DNA of 51,329 bases, taken from positions 1 through 51,329 of the forward strand of contig CANFOP010000004.1 in the NCBI GenBank assembly GCA_947448685.1. Reading direction: 5' to 3'. The notes under the pieces were generated by a model. The model made no database searches. It was given only the letters and a program-made list of their open reading frames with translations, and was not told the DNA's origin. This stretch comes from Chitinophagaceae bacterium (GTDB lineage: Bacteria; Bacteroidota; Bacteroidia; Chitinophagales; Chitinophagaceae). The position numbers and the translations under genes were made by a program. Below, piece by piece: positions 29,782 to 40,031 of this stretch; within the stretch, counting starts at the first letter, position 1, and each line of letters begins with the position of its first letter.

Positions 29782-30183
29782 TTAATCTTTGTGCTCTTGA
29801 GAAACAGCATCACTCCATAGTTCCTCCAGTTGATAAAATTTTCTGGGTTCCGGAAGCATGACATGAACAACGATATTTACATAGTCAATCAATATCCATT
29901 GTTCTGCTTGTCTTCCTTCATGTTTAAAGGGAATTTCCTGACATTGTTTTTTTACTTCTTCTTCTACATTATCTGCAATGGCTCTCAATTGATTATTATT
30001 GGAGGCCTCACATACTATAAAAAAATCAGCAACAGCTTCTGGTATTTTACGAAGATCAAGACTAACAACATGCTCCCCTTTTTTATCCAGGATTGCTTGT
30101 ATAATTGCTTTAAATATTTTGCTGTTTCGGGTTAATCTGGTCAGACTTTTTTTTCGACCGTTTAAAACATTCAGGTTGCTCAA
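29782..30183 (-). CDS. rsfS: Ribosome silencing factor (RsfS/DUF143)
   Basis: [58 protein letters not shown]...[37 protein letters not shown]. Confidence 0.93.
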   Translation of the reverse strand: MSNLNVLNGRKKSLTRLTRNSKIFKAIIQAILDKKGEHVVSLDLRKIPEAVADFFIVCEASNNNQLRAIADNVEEEVKKQCQEIPFKHEGRQAEQWILIDYVNIVVHVMLPEPRKFYQLEELWSDAVSQEHKD

Positions 30184-30262
30184 AAGTGTTCAATTTTATT
30201 TTTATTTGAAATGGAAATTAACTCAATAATGAGAAAAAATTCCTTTAGATTGCAATATCTGT

Positions 30263-30270
30263 CAAAGTTA
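30263..30270 (-). promoter_or_regulatory. Putative -7 element for rsfS-ftsH transcription unit
   Basis: CAAAGTTA on + strand = TAACTTTG on minus (perfect TAnnTTTG), 80 nt upstream of rsfS; no well-placed -33 TTG seen. Confidence 0.3.
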
Positions 30271-30289
30271 CTATTTCTTTATCATTTGG

Positions 30290-31033
30290 ATGAATATGAA
30301 GTCAAACTTACTTTTTCATACCCTGGAACAGGTAGATAGTACCAATAACTATGCCATGGGAAAAATAGCTGAAGGATCGGCTGTCCATGGAATGGCTTGG
30401 TATAGTTCTAATCAGACTAATGGTAAAGGTCAGCGGGGTAAACATTGGGAGGGTAAAACCGGAGAAAATATAGCATTGAGCGTGGTTTCAACTCCTCCTG
30501 CCTATTTTCTACAATCCCCTTTTTTATTTAATGCATGGATATCACTGGTTTGCAGAAGATTTCTTGCTGAAACGATACATGAAAAAGTATTGATAAAATG
30601 GCCAAATGACCTTATGGTTTGTGACAGAAAGGCAGGAGGCATTTTAATTGAAAATAAGTACAGGGGGAACAACTGGAACTGGTCAATTGTTGGTATTGGC
30701 ATAAACGTTAATCAAACCAATTTTTCAAATGAGGCAAAGTGTCCAGTATCTCTCAAACAAATAACCGGTCTAACTTATCAACCGGAGAAATTGGCAAGAG
30801 ACTTACACATTGAGATACTCAATTCTTTTGAAAAAATCAGCAATTTAAATTTGAAAGAAGTTTGGAATGAGTATCATCTATTTCTTTATAAAATGGGAGA
30901 ATTGGTTTCTTTCAAAAAGGATGATGCAATCATAGAAACTGTTGTGGTGGGCGTAAATGAACAAGGTGAATTACAAACCAAAGACACCATTGAGCGGACA
31001 TTTCAATTTGGTGAAGCCGAATGGATTATTTAA
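30290..31033 (+). CDS. birA: Biotin--[acetyl-CoA-carboxylase] ligase
   Basis: LEQVDSTNNYAMGKI, TNGKGQRGKHWEGKTGENIALSVV (GKGQRG biotin-ligase loop), VLIKWPNDLMVCDRKAGGILIE. No HTH domain. Confidence 0.93.
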   Translation: MNMKSNLLFHTLEQVDSTNNYAMGKIAEGSAVHGMAWYSSNQTNGKGQRGKHWEGKTGENIALSVVSTPPAYFLQSPFLFNAWISLVCRRFLAETIHEKVLIKWPNDLMVCDRKAGGILIENKYRGNNWNWSIVGIGINVNQTNFSNEAKCPVSLKQITGLTYQPEKLARDLHIEILNSFEKISNLNLKEVWNEYHLFLYKMGELVSFKKDDAIIETVVVGVNEQGELQTKDTIERTFQFGEAEWII

Positions 31034-31065
31034 CAAATAAACTGATTATATAAAAACTCCCGAAA

Positions 31066-31533
31066 TCATTTTTGATTCCATGTTTCAAGGATTTCCTGAG
31101 CATGTTCTTTGCTCTTGGGTTTTGAAAATATTTTTTTTATAATTCCTTTATCATCAATCAAAAATGTTGTTCTTATAAGACCCATATATTTTTTTCCGTA
31201 CATACTTTTTTCACCCCAAACCCCATATTTTTCAATGATTGATAATTCAGGATCTGCAAGTAATATAAACGGGAGTGTATGTTTTGTTTCAAATTTTTTA
31301 TGTTTATCAACTTGGTCAGGACTGACTCCAATTACAACAAATCCTTTTTTAGTAAGAATATCAAAGTGATCTCTCAAGTTGCATGCCTGAACAGTACAGG
31401 TAGGGGTGTCATCTTGCGGATAAAAATACAAGATGATGTTTTTACCTTTGAAGTCTGATAAAGAGATTGATTCACCATTTTGATTTTTCCCTTTGAATAA
31501 AGGCGCTTTCTTCCCTTCTGATAAAGTTGTCAT
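31066..31533 (-). CDS. bcp: Thioredoxin-dependent thiol peroxidase (Bcp/PrxQ)
   Basis: FYPQDDTPTCTVQACNLRDHFDILTKKGFVVIGVSPD. Confidence 0.93.
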   Translation of the reverse strand: MTTLSEGKKAPLFKGKNQNGESISLSDFKGKNIILYFYPQDDTPTCTVQACNLRDHFDILTKKGFVVIGVSPDQVDKHKKFETKHTLPFILLADPELSIIEKYGVWGEKSMYGKKYMGLIRTTFLIDDKGIIKKIFSKPKSKEHAQEILETWNQK

Positions 31534-31545
31534 GTCAGCAATAAT

Positions 31546-33267
31546 TTATTGTCTTGTAAAAGAAAAGTTTTTTACAGTTGTATTTCCAACCAAGTCTTTA
31601 ACAATAATTTTTAGATTATGTTCACCTTCTGTACAATATTTATCGATTTTGTAAATAAATGCTCCCTTTTTATCATTGCTGAATAAAATCCATTGACCAT
31701 CAATTAATCCATTAAATTCAGCGATATTTTTACCATTATCGGATGCAGAAAACATGATTGAACCAGCACTTGACAATCGTGCCCCTTCTTTGAAACTTCC
31801 TATTGGGTGTACACTTGGTGGAATAGTGTCAATTAACAACTGGTATTTTCCAAAGTCTCTCCAACTTGATTCAAACCATCCATTTTTACATATGGCTTTG
31901 TTATATTTTTCTTTTCCGTGAGCCATCATTTTCATCAAAATTTTATTGGAATCTTTCAAATTGAAATTTCCTTTTATTCTGATTGGAAAATATTGTTGAA
32001 TCGGAATATTTTCATTGTTGACCGAATAGATATTCTCATTAATTCCGCTATGGCTTTGATTCATCATAAAGTGAAACGAATCATAGATACATTTTTCAGG
32101 AAGATAAAGCATAACTGATTCGCTTTCATAGATATTGACATTGCCAGGTTTAAACAATTGCCCTATTCTTTTATTGAATCCTGTATTTTTATTTCCTTCA
32201 GTAAATTTGATTACCTCAAATGACAAAACTGAAGAATTTTGGTTTGCATCTTTTATAACAACCTTAATATGGTGAATTTCATTGTCTCTTAAATCTATCA
32301 CTCCATCATGTTGTTTGGAACACTTGTAAATTCCATCATTATAGCCCGGCAATCTGCTTAAATGTTGCAAAAAAGGTCCTCCATTGTTTCTTGTTTTGAA
32401 GTCAATATGGGCATTCAGATATCTTGTTTCATCGTAACTGATACTATCCATTTCAAAACCTGCAATGCTTTCATCATTGTCATATAGTTCAGCACTGAAT
32501 ATTCCGTTCTGATTAGTAGAGCCGGAATACCTGTCAAAAGCTGAAATGGCAAAGCTGATTTTATCAGCATTTACTTTCAATAACCGAGTAGTTGGCTGAT
32601 ATATCCCATTTATTTTTTTTAAGGAAAATATTGTAGGAGTTTGTTCATAAGTGCTATAGCGTCTATCATAGACCGATAGTCGTAGGATGTCTGGAGCAAT
32701 ATTGTCTTCAATTGGTAAGCCAAATAACAAAGGATTTAGCACTTTGTCTGTTTTGGTATCTCTGATTTCAAAATGCAGATGGGGGCCTTGAGACCCTCCA
32801 GTATTGCCGCTGTAAGCGATAAAGTCACCTTTATTTACCTTTAAAAAATTTACGGGTAATGTAATATCTATTTCCCAAGATTTTTTTTTATACTGTTGAT
32901 CAGTGATATATTCTTCCAGAGCGGGATAGAATCCATTCAGATGGGCATACAGGGTGGTCAATCCATTTGGGTGATTGATATAAATGGCTCTCCCGAATCC
33001 TGTAGGATCGATGTGAACTTTGGCAATATAACCTTCTGCTGCAGCATAAACAGGTACATTAACCCTTCCATCTGTTCTGCAGTCCAAACCCATATGATAA
33101 TGATTCGGCCTTAATTCGCCAAAATTCGCTACAATACCGACTTTAGTGCCTACGGGCCATTGAAAATATTGTTGAGGGTAATTAGTACGTTGAAATAATT
33201 GAGCCTTTAAGACAACAGGTAACAGAAAGATTATCGTAAGATAACAGATAAGTTGTTTTAACATCAA
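31546..33267 (-). CDS. Secreted M23 family peptidase
   Basis: Signal peptide; NHYHMGLDCRTDGRVNVPVYAAAEGYIAKV, GRAIYINHPNGLTTLYAHLNGF, YSGNTGGSQGPHLHFEIRDT; long C-terminal beta-rich region. Confidence 0.92.
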   Translation of the reverse strand: MMLKQLICYLTIIFLLPVVLKAQLFQRTNYPQQYFQWPVGTKVGIVANFGELRPNHYHMGLDCRTDGRVNVPVYAAAEGYIAKVHIDPTGFGRAIYINHPNGLTTLYAHLNGFYPALEEYITDQQYKKKSWEIDITLPVNFLKVNKGDFIAYSGNTGGSQGPHLHFEIRDTKTDKVLNPLLFGLPIEDNIAPDILRLSVYDRRYSTYEQTPTIFSLKKINGIYQPTTRLLKVNADKISFAISAFDRYSGSTNQNGIFSAELYDNDESIAGFEMDSISYDETRYLNAHIDFKTRNNGGPFLQHLSRLPGYNDGIYKCSKQHDGVIDLRDNEIHHIKVVIKDANQNSSVLSFEVIKFTEGNKNTGFNKRIGQLFKPGNVNIYESESVMLYLPEKCIYDSFHFMMNQSHSGINENIYSVNNENIPIQQYFPIRIKGNFNLKDSNKILMKMMAHGKEKYNKAICKNGWFESSWRDFGKYQLLIDTIPPSVHPIGSFKEGARLSSAGSIMFSASDNGKNIAEFNGLIDGQWILFSNDKKGAFIYKIDKYCTEGEHNLKIIVKDLVGNTTVKNFSFTRQ

Positions 33268-33315
33268 AGTTCATTTTCAATAAGAGCAAAGATACTGTTG
33301 AAAATCTACTATCAT

Positions 33316-34053
33316 TTACCACTTCTTGTTAAAGTCGCCACGGGAAAAATATTTTTCAATAAAGCTGTACATCAGAATAAAAAAATAACGACTTCCCATT
33401 TCCCTGATTTTAAGTTTTGATTCGCCGTGTTTCCTGTTGGTCCATGAATTGGGTACAACAGCGTAAGAATAACCCCTTATGATTGCTTTTAATGGAAGTT
33501 CGATTGTTAGATTAAAATGAGGAGATAGAAAAGGTTTTAATCCCTGAATAGTATGTTTTTTATACAACTTAAAAGCATTGGTAGTATCATCATATTTAAT
33601 ATTCATCACCAGTCGGATGATTCTATTAGCCAAACGGTTGATGATTTTTTTTACAAGAGGGTAATCAATTACCTTGCCTCCTTTTTTCCATCTTGTTCCA
33701 AAAACACAATCAACATCTTTTTCCAACATAGTAGTATAGAACTTTATTAAATCATAAGGAGAGTCAGACAAATCCCCCATCATGATGGCAACGCAATCTC
33801 CGCTGAATCTTTCCAAGCCGTATCTTACAGCATAGCCAAACCCATTAGGACCGGGATTGGTCACATAATGCATACTTGAAAACTGTTCAGATAATTTTTT
33901 TAGTACAACTTCTGTATTGTCTGATGAATTGTCATTGACTACCAATATTTCATGGTCTATTTTAACTTTGGAGAAAGCTTCTTCAATTGTAATGATTGTG
34001 TCCGATATAGAATCTTCTTCATTATATGCCGGAATGACAATGCTTAGTTTCAT
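33316..34053 (-). CDS. Family 2 glycosyltransferase, dolichol/polyprenyl-phosphate mannosyltransferase-like
   Basis: MKLSIVIPAYNEEDSISDTIITIEEAF, ILVVNDNSSDNTEVVLK, AIMMGDLSDSP; no C-terminal TM segments obvious. Confidence 0.88.
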   Translation of the reverse strand: MKLSIVIPAYNEEDSISDTIITIEEAFSKVKIDHEILVVNDNSSDNTEVVLKKLSEQFSSMHYVTNPGPNGFGYAVRYGLERFSGDCVAIMMGDLSDSPYDLIKFYTTMLEKDVDCVFGTRWKKGGKVIDYPLVKKIINRLANRIIRLVMNIKYDDTTNAFKLYKKHTIQGLKPFLSPHFNLTIELPLKAIIRGYSYAVVPNSWTNRKHGESKLKIREMGSRYFFILMYSFIEKYFSRGDFNKKW

Positions 34054-34093
34054 TAAATTGATTTTTCATTTTAAATAAAATTAAACAATTTTC

Positions 34094-35242
34094 CTACAAT
34101 CCAAACAAATGAATATAAAACGGAAATTGAAACAATGCATTCAAATGCCAATCAGGATCCAAGCATAATAAGAAAGGAGGAAATAACAGAGAAAAGATGA
34201 ACGAAGCTAAAAGTAACTTCCTCAAATTTTCTTTATTAATATTATTTTTCAAGTACAGCAGAAAAATAAACAATACAGGTACCATAAAACTTCCGCTTCT
34301 GGTAACATCTAGCACACAACCTGCAATTAATGTAAAAAGGCAAATGACAGACAATAATAAAAAACCTAAAAGATAGTTTTTGTTTTTCAGCATTAAAATA
34401 AATGAAAACAATACCATCATCCAAAAACCTTCTATAAAAGTCCACATACCAATACCAAGGTAAGGAAGTGTTTTTTGAAGTACTAAATAATTAGCATCTC
34501 CGGAAGGAGTATGCATGTTATAAAGATGAGTCAGACTCAACCGAACAGCAATATAACATGCAACAGCTGATATTACCGCAATTGAATTTTTTTGCGGAAG
34601 TAAAAGCGATTTTATTGTAATTTCAGATAGATTCAAATTCTTTAACTGATGATACAGTAAGACAATTGATAAAGCTATAAACCCTCTTTCGTCAGTCCAA
34701 GCGGCGACCGAAGATAAAAGAAATATTATAATAAAATTTTGACTATATAATGCGGTAATTAAACAGAAAAATGTAAATCCATCAAACCATGCAAATTCAA
34801 TATCATAAAAAGCAGCTCTTCCAAAATAAAGAAATACAATTCCTGCAGCGGTAAAAGTTGATGTTACAGGGTCTTCTGTAATTTTATAAGCAAGTTTATA
34901 TAAATTAAGAATGGTAAAAAATCCTAAAACATATTGAAGAATTAAAATTGCTAAAGGTTTTGCATGAGTGATTCTCATGATGACAGGAACAGTTAACCTG
35001 AAAACTTTTTTTGCATTCCAGTTTTTTCTGTAGATGGTGGTCAATGAATTGGTTAAATCATTTGATTTTAATTTAACGGTACTCCAACCCATTGAATCCG
35101 GATTGAAGATGCTGAACTTGGGTGTAACCAATAACAAACTTGCAATCATTAAAAACAAAGCAAACAAAAAAGGATAACTTTTAATTTTTGATTTGGTTTC
35201 AATCCATTTGTAAAAAGGAATGGCAATACTGTTATTTTCCAT
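34094..35242 (-). CDS. Polytopic membrane protein, unknown function (possible GT-C-like)
   Basis: About 10 hydrophobic segments; FNPDSMGW loop near N-terminus; start overlaps the upstream epimerase by 11 nt. Confidence 0.65.
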   Translation of the reverse strand: MENNSIAIPFYKWIETKSKIKSYPFLFALFLMIASLLLVTPKFSIFNPDSMGWSTVKLKSNDLTNSLTTIYRKNWNAKKVFRLTVPVIMRITHAKPLAILILQYVLGFFTILNLYKLAYKITEDPVTSTFTAAGIVFLYFGRAAFYDIEFAWFDGFTFFCLITALYSQNFIIIFLLSSVAAWTDERGFIALSIVLLYHQLKNLNLSEITIKSLLLPQKNSIAVISAVACYIAVRLSLTHLYNMHTPSGDANYLVLQKTLPYLGIGMWTFIEGFWMMVLFSFILMLKNKNYLLGFLLLSVICLFTLIAGCVLDVTRSGSFMVPVLFIFLLYLKNNINKENLRKLLLASFIFSLLFPPFLLCLDPDWHLNALFQFPFYIHLFGL

Positions 35243-36299
35243 TTAAAATATTTTTTAGAAGATCTTCATTATTCTTTATCCATTCATAAATATCTGTAAA
35301 TATTTTTTCTATTGAATGTTTCGGTTTCCAGCCAATTTCACTTTCTATTTTTGAATTATCAGTAACATACATTCTCAAATCAGCAGGTCTGTTGTTTTTA
35401 TCTGAACCTACATTTATTTTATGTCCGGTTACCTTTTCACAGATGTTTGTCATTTCCAGCAAAGAAACACTATTTTGTATACCTCCGCCTGCATTGAAAA
35501 TTTTGTTAGTGAACTTTTCAATTTGATGAATTTGTACATCTATTAAATCAACAAGGTCATCTATATGCAGAATGTCTCTCACTTGCTTACCCATACCACC
35601 ATATCCTATATATTGTAAAGACTGTTTCCAAAAGTGCTTAGCCATCCAAAGGGTAACAACTCCCTGGTCCGTCTTGCCCATTTGGCGAGGACCGGCAATT
35701 ACACCAAATCTGGTAATGGCAGCCGATAATCCATAGAATGCGGCATATTCCTGAATGAAAAGTTCTGAAGAAAGTTTGGTGGTTCCATAAAAAGATCTTG
35801 GACCAAATAAATCAAGCTCTTCAGAAATTCCCTTACTTGAAATTCCTTTTTCTTTTTGATTGTCTGAAAAAGAGAATCTGGTTTCTTCTTCAATATAGCC
35901 GGCTTGTTCTATTTTATCAATTGGGTATACCCTGCTGGTAGAAAGAAAAATAAGTTTCGCCTTATACTTCAAACAGAGATTAAAGCAATTTATGGATCCA
36001 TACAGATTGTTATTGATCACATAACCAGGATCTGAGTTCAATCCAGCCAATACAGAGGGTTCTGCGGATGCTTCTACCAACACATCAAAACTTCCCACTC
36101 CGGAAAGGTCTTCTGCATTTCTGATATCTCCATGTATGAAATCTATATTCCATTTTTTGAAATCTGCAAGATTGATTTCAGACCCTCTTCGCCTAAGGTT
36201 GTCAAATGCTATGATGGAATATTCCGGATATTTTGCTTTCAGTCTGATGCAAAGAGAAGAACCTATAAATCCTGCACCTCCGGTTACTAAAATCTTCAT
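35232..36299 (-). CDS. NAD-dependent epimerase/dehydratase, CDP-paratose 2-epimerase-like
   Basis: MKILVTGGAGFIGSSLCIRLKAKYP, FHG-type IHGDIRN, YGTTKLSSELFIQEYAAFYGL (YxxxK), RFGVIAGPRQMGKTDQGVVTLWMAKH typical of RfbE/CDP-tyvelose epimerases. Confidence 0.82.
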   Translation of the reverse strand: MKILVTGGAGFIGSSLCIRLKAKYPEYSIIAFDNLRRRGSEINLADFKKWNIDFIHGDIRNAEDLSGVGSFDVLVEASAEPSVLAGLNSDPGYVINNNLYGSINCFNLCLKYKAKLIFLSTSRVYPIDKIEQAGYIEEETRFSFSDNQKEKGISSKGISEELDLFGPRSFYGTTKLSSELFIQEYAAFYGLSAAITRFGVIAGPRQMGKTDQGVVTLWMAKHFWKQSLQYIGYGGMGKQVRDILHIDDLVDLIDVQIHQIEKFTNKIFNAGGGIQNSVSLLEMTNICEKVTGHKINVGSDKNNRPADLRMYVTDNSKIESEIGWKPKHSIEKIFTDIYEWIKNNEDLLKNILNGK

Positions 36300-36541
36300 G
36301 TATTTGAATGGTTTTACAGTTTAGTTGTTGCGAATTTTAATAAATGTTTTTCTCAATGAAAATCGTTCATTCATCATCAGCATTTTATTCACATTTGGAT
36401 AGCAATAAATTTAACACTGAAACTTCAAATTATCAAATATTATTGATGTTTGCGCTAATAACTGCTGCTACACTTGTATGTATAATCAATCACTGAATAA
36501 ACTTCAGGAAAAACATCGCAATCAGTTGATAATTTTGATAT

Positions 36542-38638
36542 ATGTATCCGTATGCTATTCCTTTCTGGAAAGAAGCCCCCTTTGTCAGATTGTTGGTTCC
36601 TTTAATTGTTGGAATCTGTCTTCAAAAATATTTACATCTGAATTTTTTCTTTATTGTTTCATGTATTTTTTTAGACCTGATTGTAGTACTTGCGTATAAT
36701 TTATTTTCAATCTCATTTCAATATAAATGGAGAAAGATACATGCTGCATTTATATTGTTACTTGTTTTTTTCTTAGGCATATTTTTAAAATATAATAACA
36801 ACCTCTCCAATAATAATTACTGGTATGGCAATCATTTTTCAGAGGGTGAGGCAATGTTGTTGAGAATAGATGAGCCAATTGTTTTAAAGTCTGCAATTGT
36901 AAAAACAACCGCTTCTGTAAAAGCGATTGTTAAACAGAAATCAATCATCAGATGCGATGGAAAAATCATTATTTATATAAGAACGAAGAAAGCGGAATCA
37001 GTTGTAAAATACGGAGATTTTATCCTGACGTATAAATTACCCCGGAAAATCAGGAACGCTGGAAACCCTGGTTCATTTGATTATCAGCAATATCAGTCGG
37101 ATCAGCAAATTTATGATCAGTTGTATTTGAATGACAACGATTACTTACAATTAAATTTCATCAACAAAAGTAAATTGATTGGATTTATAATTTATTTAAA
37201 AAATCATACAATTTCAATACTTAAAAAATATATTCATCATCCATCAGAATTGGGAATCGCTGAAGCATTATTGATTGGTTATAAAAATGATTTAGACAAT
37301 GAAATTGTACGCGCATACAGTAAAACCGGAGTTGTACACATTATTGCCATTTCGGGATTGCATCTGGGATTGATTTATTTTCTCCTGATATGGGTTCTTG
37401 ACAGAATTCCCATTATTAAAAAATCAAAGAGTATAAAATGTACGATAGTCATTTTGTCACTTTGGATGTTTTCATTAATAACTGGTTCTTCTGCATCGGT
37501 ATTGAGAAGTGCTGTTATGTTTACTTGCATGGCATTCGGGAAATTATTAAATAAAGAATCTTCCATTTATAATTCATTATGTGCATCAGCATTTATATTA
37601 TTGGTCTACAATCCAAATTTCTTGTGGGATGTGGGATTTCAATTAAGTTATATGGCAATTATTGGGATTGTTTTACTTCAAAAACCAATTCAGCACATGA
37701 TAAGTACGAACGGGTTTGTGCAAAGAAAATTATGGGAAATGACATCTATAACTTTGGCTGCACAAATTTTTACGTTCCCAATTTGCCTGTTTTATTTTCA
37801 TCAGTTTCCTGTTTTGTTTTTAATCAGCAATCTGGTGTCAGTTCCATTATCCACCATGATCTTATTCATGGAAATAGTGTTGATTTCTTTTTCAGGAGTC
37901 CCTGTTCTTTCTGATTTTGTGGGATTATTGACAGTTCAATCCATTAAGTTATTAAATGGGTATATTTCTTTTATTTCAAACCTTCCTTATTCAAATATTG
38001 ATCATATTTATTCGGATTTTATGTCAACTGTAATTTTATATGCTTTTTTGATTACTGTTATTTTACTCTGCTTCAGAAAAAATAAATTTTATTTAAAACT
38101 AAGTCTTATTGGTCTGTCAATTTTTTGTTGTTGCGTAACAATTGCTGCCATCAGAATAAATTTCCAAAAGAAAATCATATTTTATAATTATTCCAAGAAA
38201 AACGTCATTGATTTTATAAATGGAAACAATTATTATTCAAATGAAAAGTTTAATGGTTCAGATAATAACAATATCTATGGAAGTGTATTACTGCCTGCAA
38301 GAAATTATTATGGATCATCAACTGAAAGTATTCATTTAAATGAATTTTATCGTAAGGATAACATATTCCAATTTTACAATAAAATCATTTTAGTGTTGGA
38401 CACTTTTGTCAAGTATGAACCAATCACTAAGCCTGTTCAGATTGATTTTCTTTACATTTCCAATAGCCCAAGGATTGAATTATCAGCCATTTTGCATACA
38501 GTAAGACCTAAGGTTGTATTATTTGCAGCATCAAATAAAATATCTTTTTTAAAAAAATGGAAACAGGATTGTGACAAGTATCGATTGTGTTACTTTTCAA
38601 TCAAAGAAAGAGGGGCCTATGTTTGTGAAATTGACTGA
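36542..38638 (+). CDS. comEC: ComEC/Rec2 family DNA-uptake channel
   Basis: Central VVHIIAISGLHLGLIYFLL, GSSASVLRSAVMFTCMAFGKLL, WDVGFQLSYMAIIGIV; DUF4131-like N-terminus with RKIRNAGNPGSFDYQQY. Confidence 0.92.
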   Translation: MYPYAIPFWKEAPFVRLLVPLIVGICLQKYLHLNFFFIVSCIFLDLIVVLAYNLFSISFQYKWRKIHAAFILLLVFFLGIFLKYNNNLSNNNYWYGNHFSEGEAMLLRIDEPIVLKSAIVKTTASVKAIVKQKSIIRCDGKIIIYIRTKKAESVVKYGDFILTYKLPRKIRNAGNPGSFDYQQYQSDQQIYDQLYLNDNDYLQLNFINKSKLIGFIIYLKNHTISILKKYIHHPSELGIAEALLIGYKNDLDNEIVRAYSKTGVVHIIAISGLHLGLIYFLLIWVLDRIPIIKKSKSIKCTIVILSLWMFSLITGSSASVLRSAVMFTCMAFGKLLNKESSIYNSLCASAFILLVYNPNFLWDVGFQLSYMAIIGIVLLQKPIQHMISTNGFVQRKLWEMTSITLAAQIFTFPICLFYFHQFPVLFLISNLVSVPLSTMILFMEIVLISFSGVPVLSDFVGLLTVQSIKLLNGYISFISNLPYSNIDHIYSDFMSTVILYAFLITVILLCFRKNKFYLKLSLIGLSIFCCCVTIAAIRINFQKKIIFYNYSKKNVIDFINGNNYYSNEKFNGSDNNNIYGSVLLPARNYYGSSTESIHLNEFYRKDNIFQFYNKIILVLDTFVKYEPITKPVQIDFLYISNSPRIELSAILHTVRPKVVLFAASNKISFLKKWKQDCDKYRLCYFSIKERGAYVCEID

Positions 38639-38699
38639 TTTCTTTTTTTCGTTCCAAAAACCCAATGGATTCTAATAGAAATATTCCATATTAAGGCCT

Positions 38700-39980
38700 T
38701 TAGATTTTTGAAATGAATTGTAAATACAAATCTCTCCAACCCTTGAATGAGGAATCTGTTCCTAAAAAATTATTGTGAAAAACAGGAATAAATAATCCAT
38801 TTACTTTTTTGCATTCATTAATGTAGTAGTCAAGTTCCTGATTGGATTGTTCAATTGTCATCTTTTGTTCATAAAGGCAGTTGGCATCCATAAAGCAAAA
38901 GGGATAAAGCCTCAATTTAGTGGTGGCATTTTGTTGCAAATCATACCAGAAAAAACTGCTTGCTGCAGAGGCTCTAAAACCATTGATGCTTCCATATCCC
39001 ATGCTGAAGTCATTTTGAATTTCCGCCTGAATCAATTGACGAAAAGTATCTGGAATGCTAAACTTTACATAGTGCTGCCTGGAATGGATGATTTTATTTT
39101 CTGAAATACTTTCCAATATTTTTTTTTCAGTTGGCAACTGGTCAATTAAAAAATTACTTCTCCACGATGGATGTATACCGATATCGTATTTTTTAGCGTG
39201 ATGTGATATTAGTTTTTTAAAATGATTGTTTTTAGGCGTAATATTTTTATCATACTTGCTTGTTTTTAATGCTACCAAAAAAAAATAAATAACGTTGATT
39301 CTTTTTTTTTCGTGACAATCATCTAAAAATTTATAACAATCAAAGGGGTCTGTTGCATTACCAAAAAGTACTTTTAATCTGTTTAGTGAAGGTTTTTTAA
39401 TGAAGCCTCCTATATTTCTGAATATTCCTTTGTTTTTATAAGACCAGGCCATATCAACGTCATAAGTTATGGTTGAACTGAAGGTTGGCTTGTGATAAAC
39501 AATATTCGGAAATTTCGATTGAAGTTTTTGGGCGAAATCTTCTATCCAGAGATTAACCAGAGGTTTGTTTAAAAAATTATTTTTATATGCAATCGAATTT
39601 TCATGGGCATATCTCCCATACATATCTTTTTGATGAGGCAAATATTCTTCGTATCTGGTGATTAAATAAAAAGCGGCAGCAAAAATATCAAATGCTGAAT
39701 CTGAATTGTTGATTTTAAAAAACGATGGAAGTTTGTTTTCAGAAAAAATATCTATTTGTTGATGCTGAATGTTATTTTCAAAAAGTAGGGAATGTGGTCT
39801 GATTGTAAATACATTTTCTGAGAATTTTTTATTGCTGTAATTGATGATGACATTGTCAATTCCTGAGCAATCATCTATGTTGCAGGAAATTGAAAAATCT
39901 AATCCCAACTGCTCCTTCAAAATAAAGTGGCATATATAATTCAGTCTTTCGGTAACTTTCTCTGAAAAAATAAGTATCAT
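38700..39980 (-). CDS. Polysaccharide deacetylase-like protein (DUF7033 N-terminal domain)
   Basis: FDIFAAAFYLITRYEEYLPHQKDMYGRYAHENSIAYKNNFLNKPLVNLWIEDF; STITYDVDMAWSYKNKG; GIHPSWRSN; GYGSINGFRASAASSFFWYDL. Confidence 0.8.
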   Translation of the reverse strand: MILIFSEKVTERLNYICHFILKEQLGLDFSISCNIDDCSGIDNVIINYSNKKFSENVFTIRPHSLLFENNIQHQQIDIFSENKLPSFFKINNSDSAFDIFAAAFYLITRYEEYLPHQKDMYGRYAHENSIAYKNNFLNKPLVNLWIEDFAQKLQSKFPNIVYHKPTFSSTITYDVDMAWSYKNKGIFRNIGGFIKKPSLNRLKVLFGNATDPFDCYKFLDDCHEKKRINVIYFFLVALKTSKYDKNITPKNNHFKKLISHHAKKYDIGIHPSWRSNFLIDQLPTEKKILESISENKIIHSRQHYVKFSIPDTFRQLIQAEIQNDFSMGYGSINGFRASAASSFFWYDLQQNATTKLRLYPFCFMDANCLYEQKMTIEQSNQELDYYINECKKVNGLFIPVFHNNFLGTDSSFKGWRDLYLQFISKI

Positions 39981-40031
39981 GACAGAAATAATAATGCTGA
40001 GGTTAGCAAGTGTTTCCCTAAATGGATTTTT

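Noticed and set aside
36478-36699. 73-aa ORF overlapping the start of comEC in another frame
   Set aside because: Overlaps comEC coding sequence extensively; no family resemblance.
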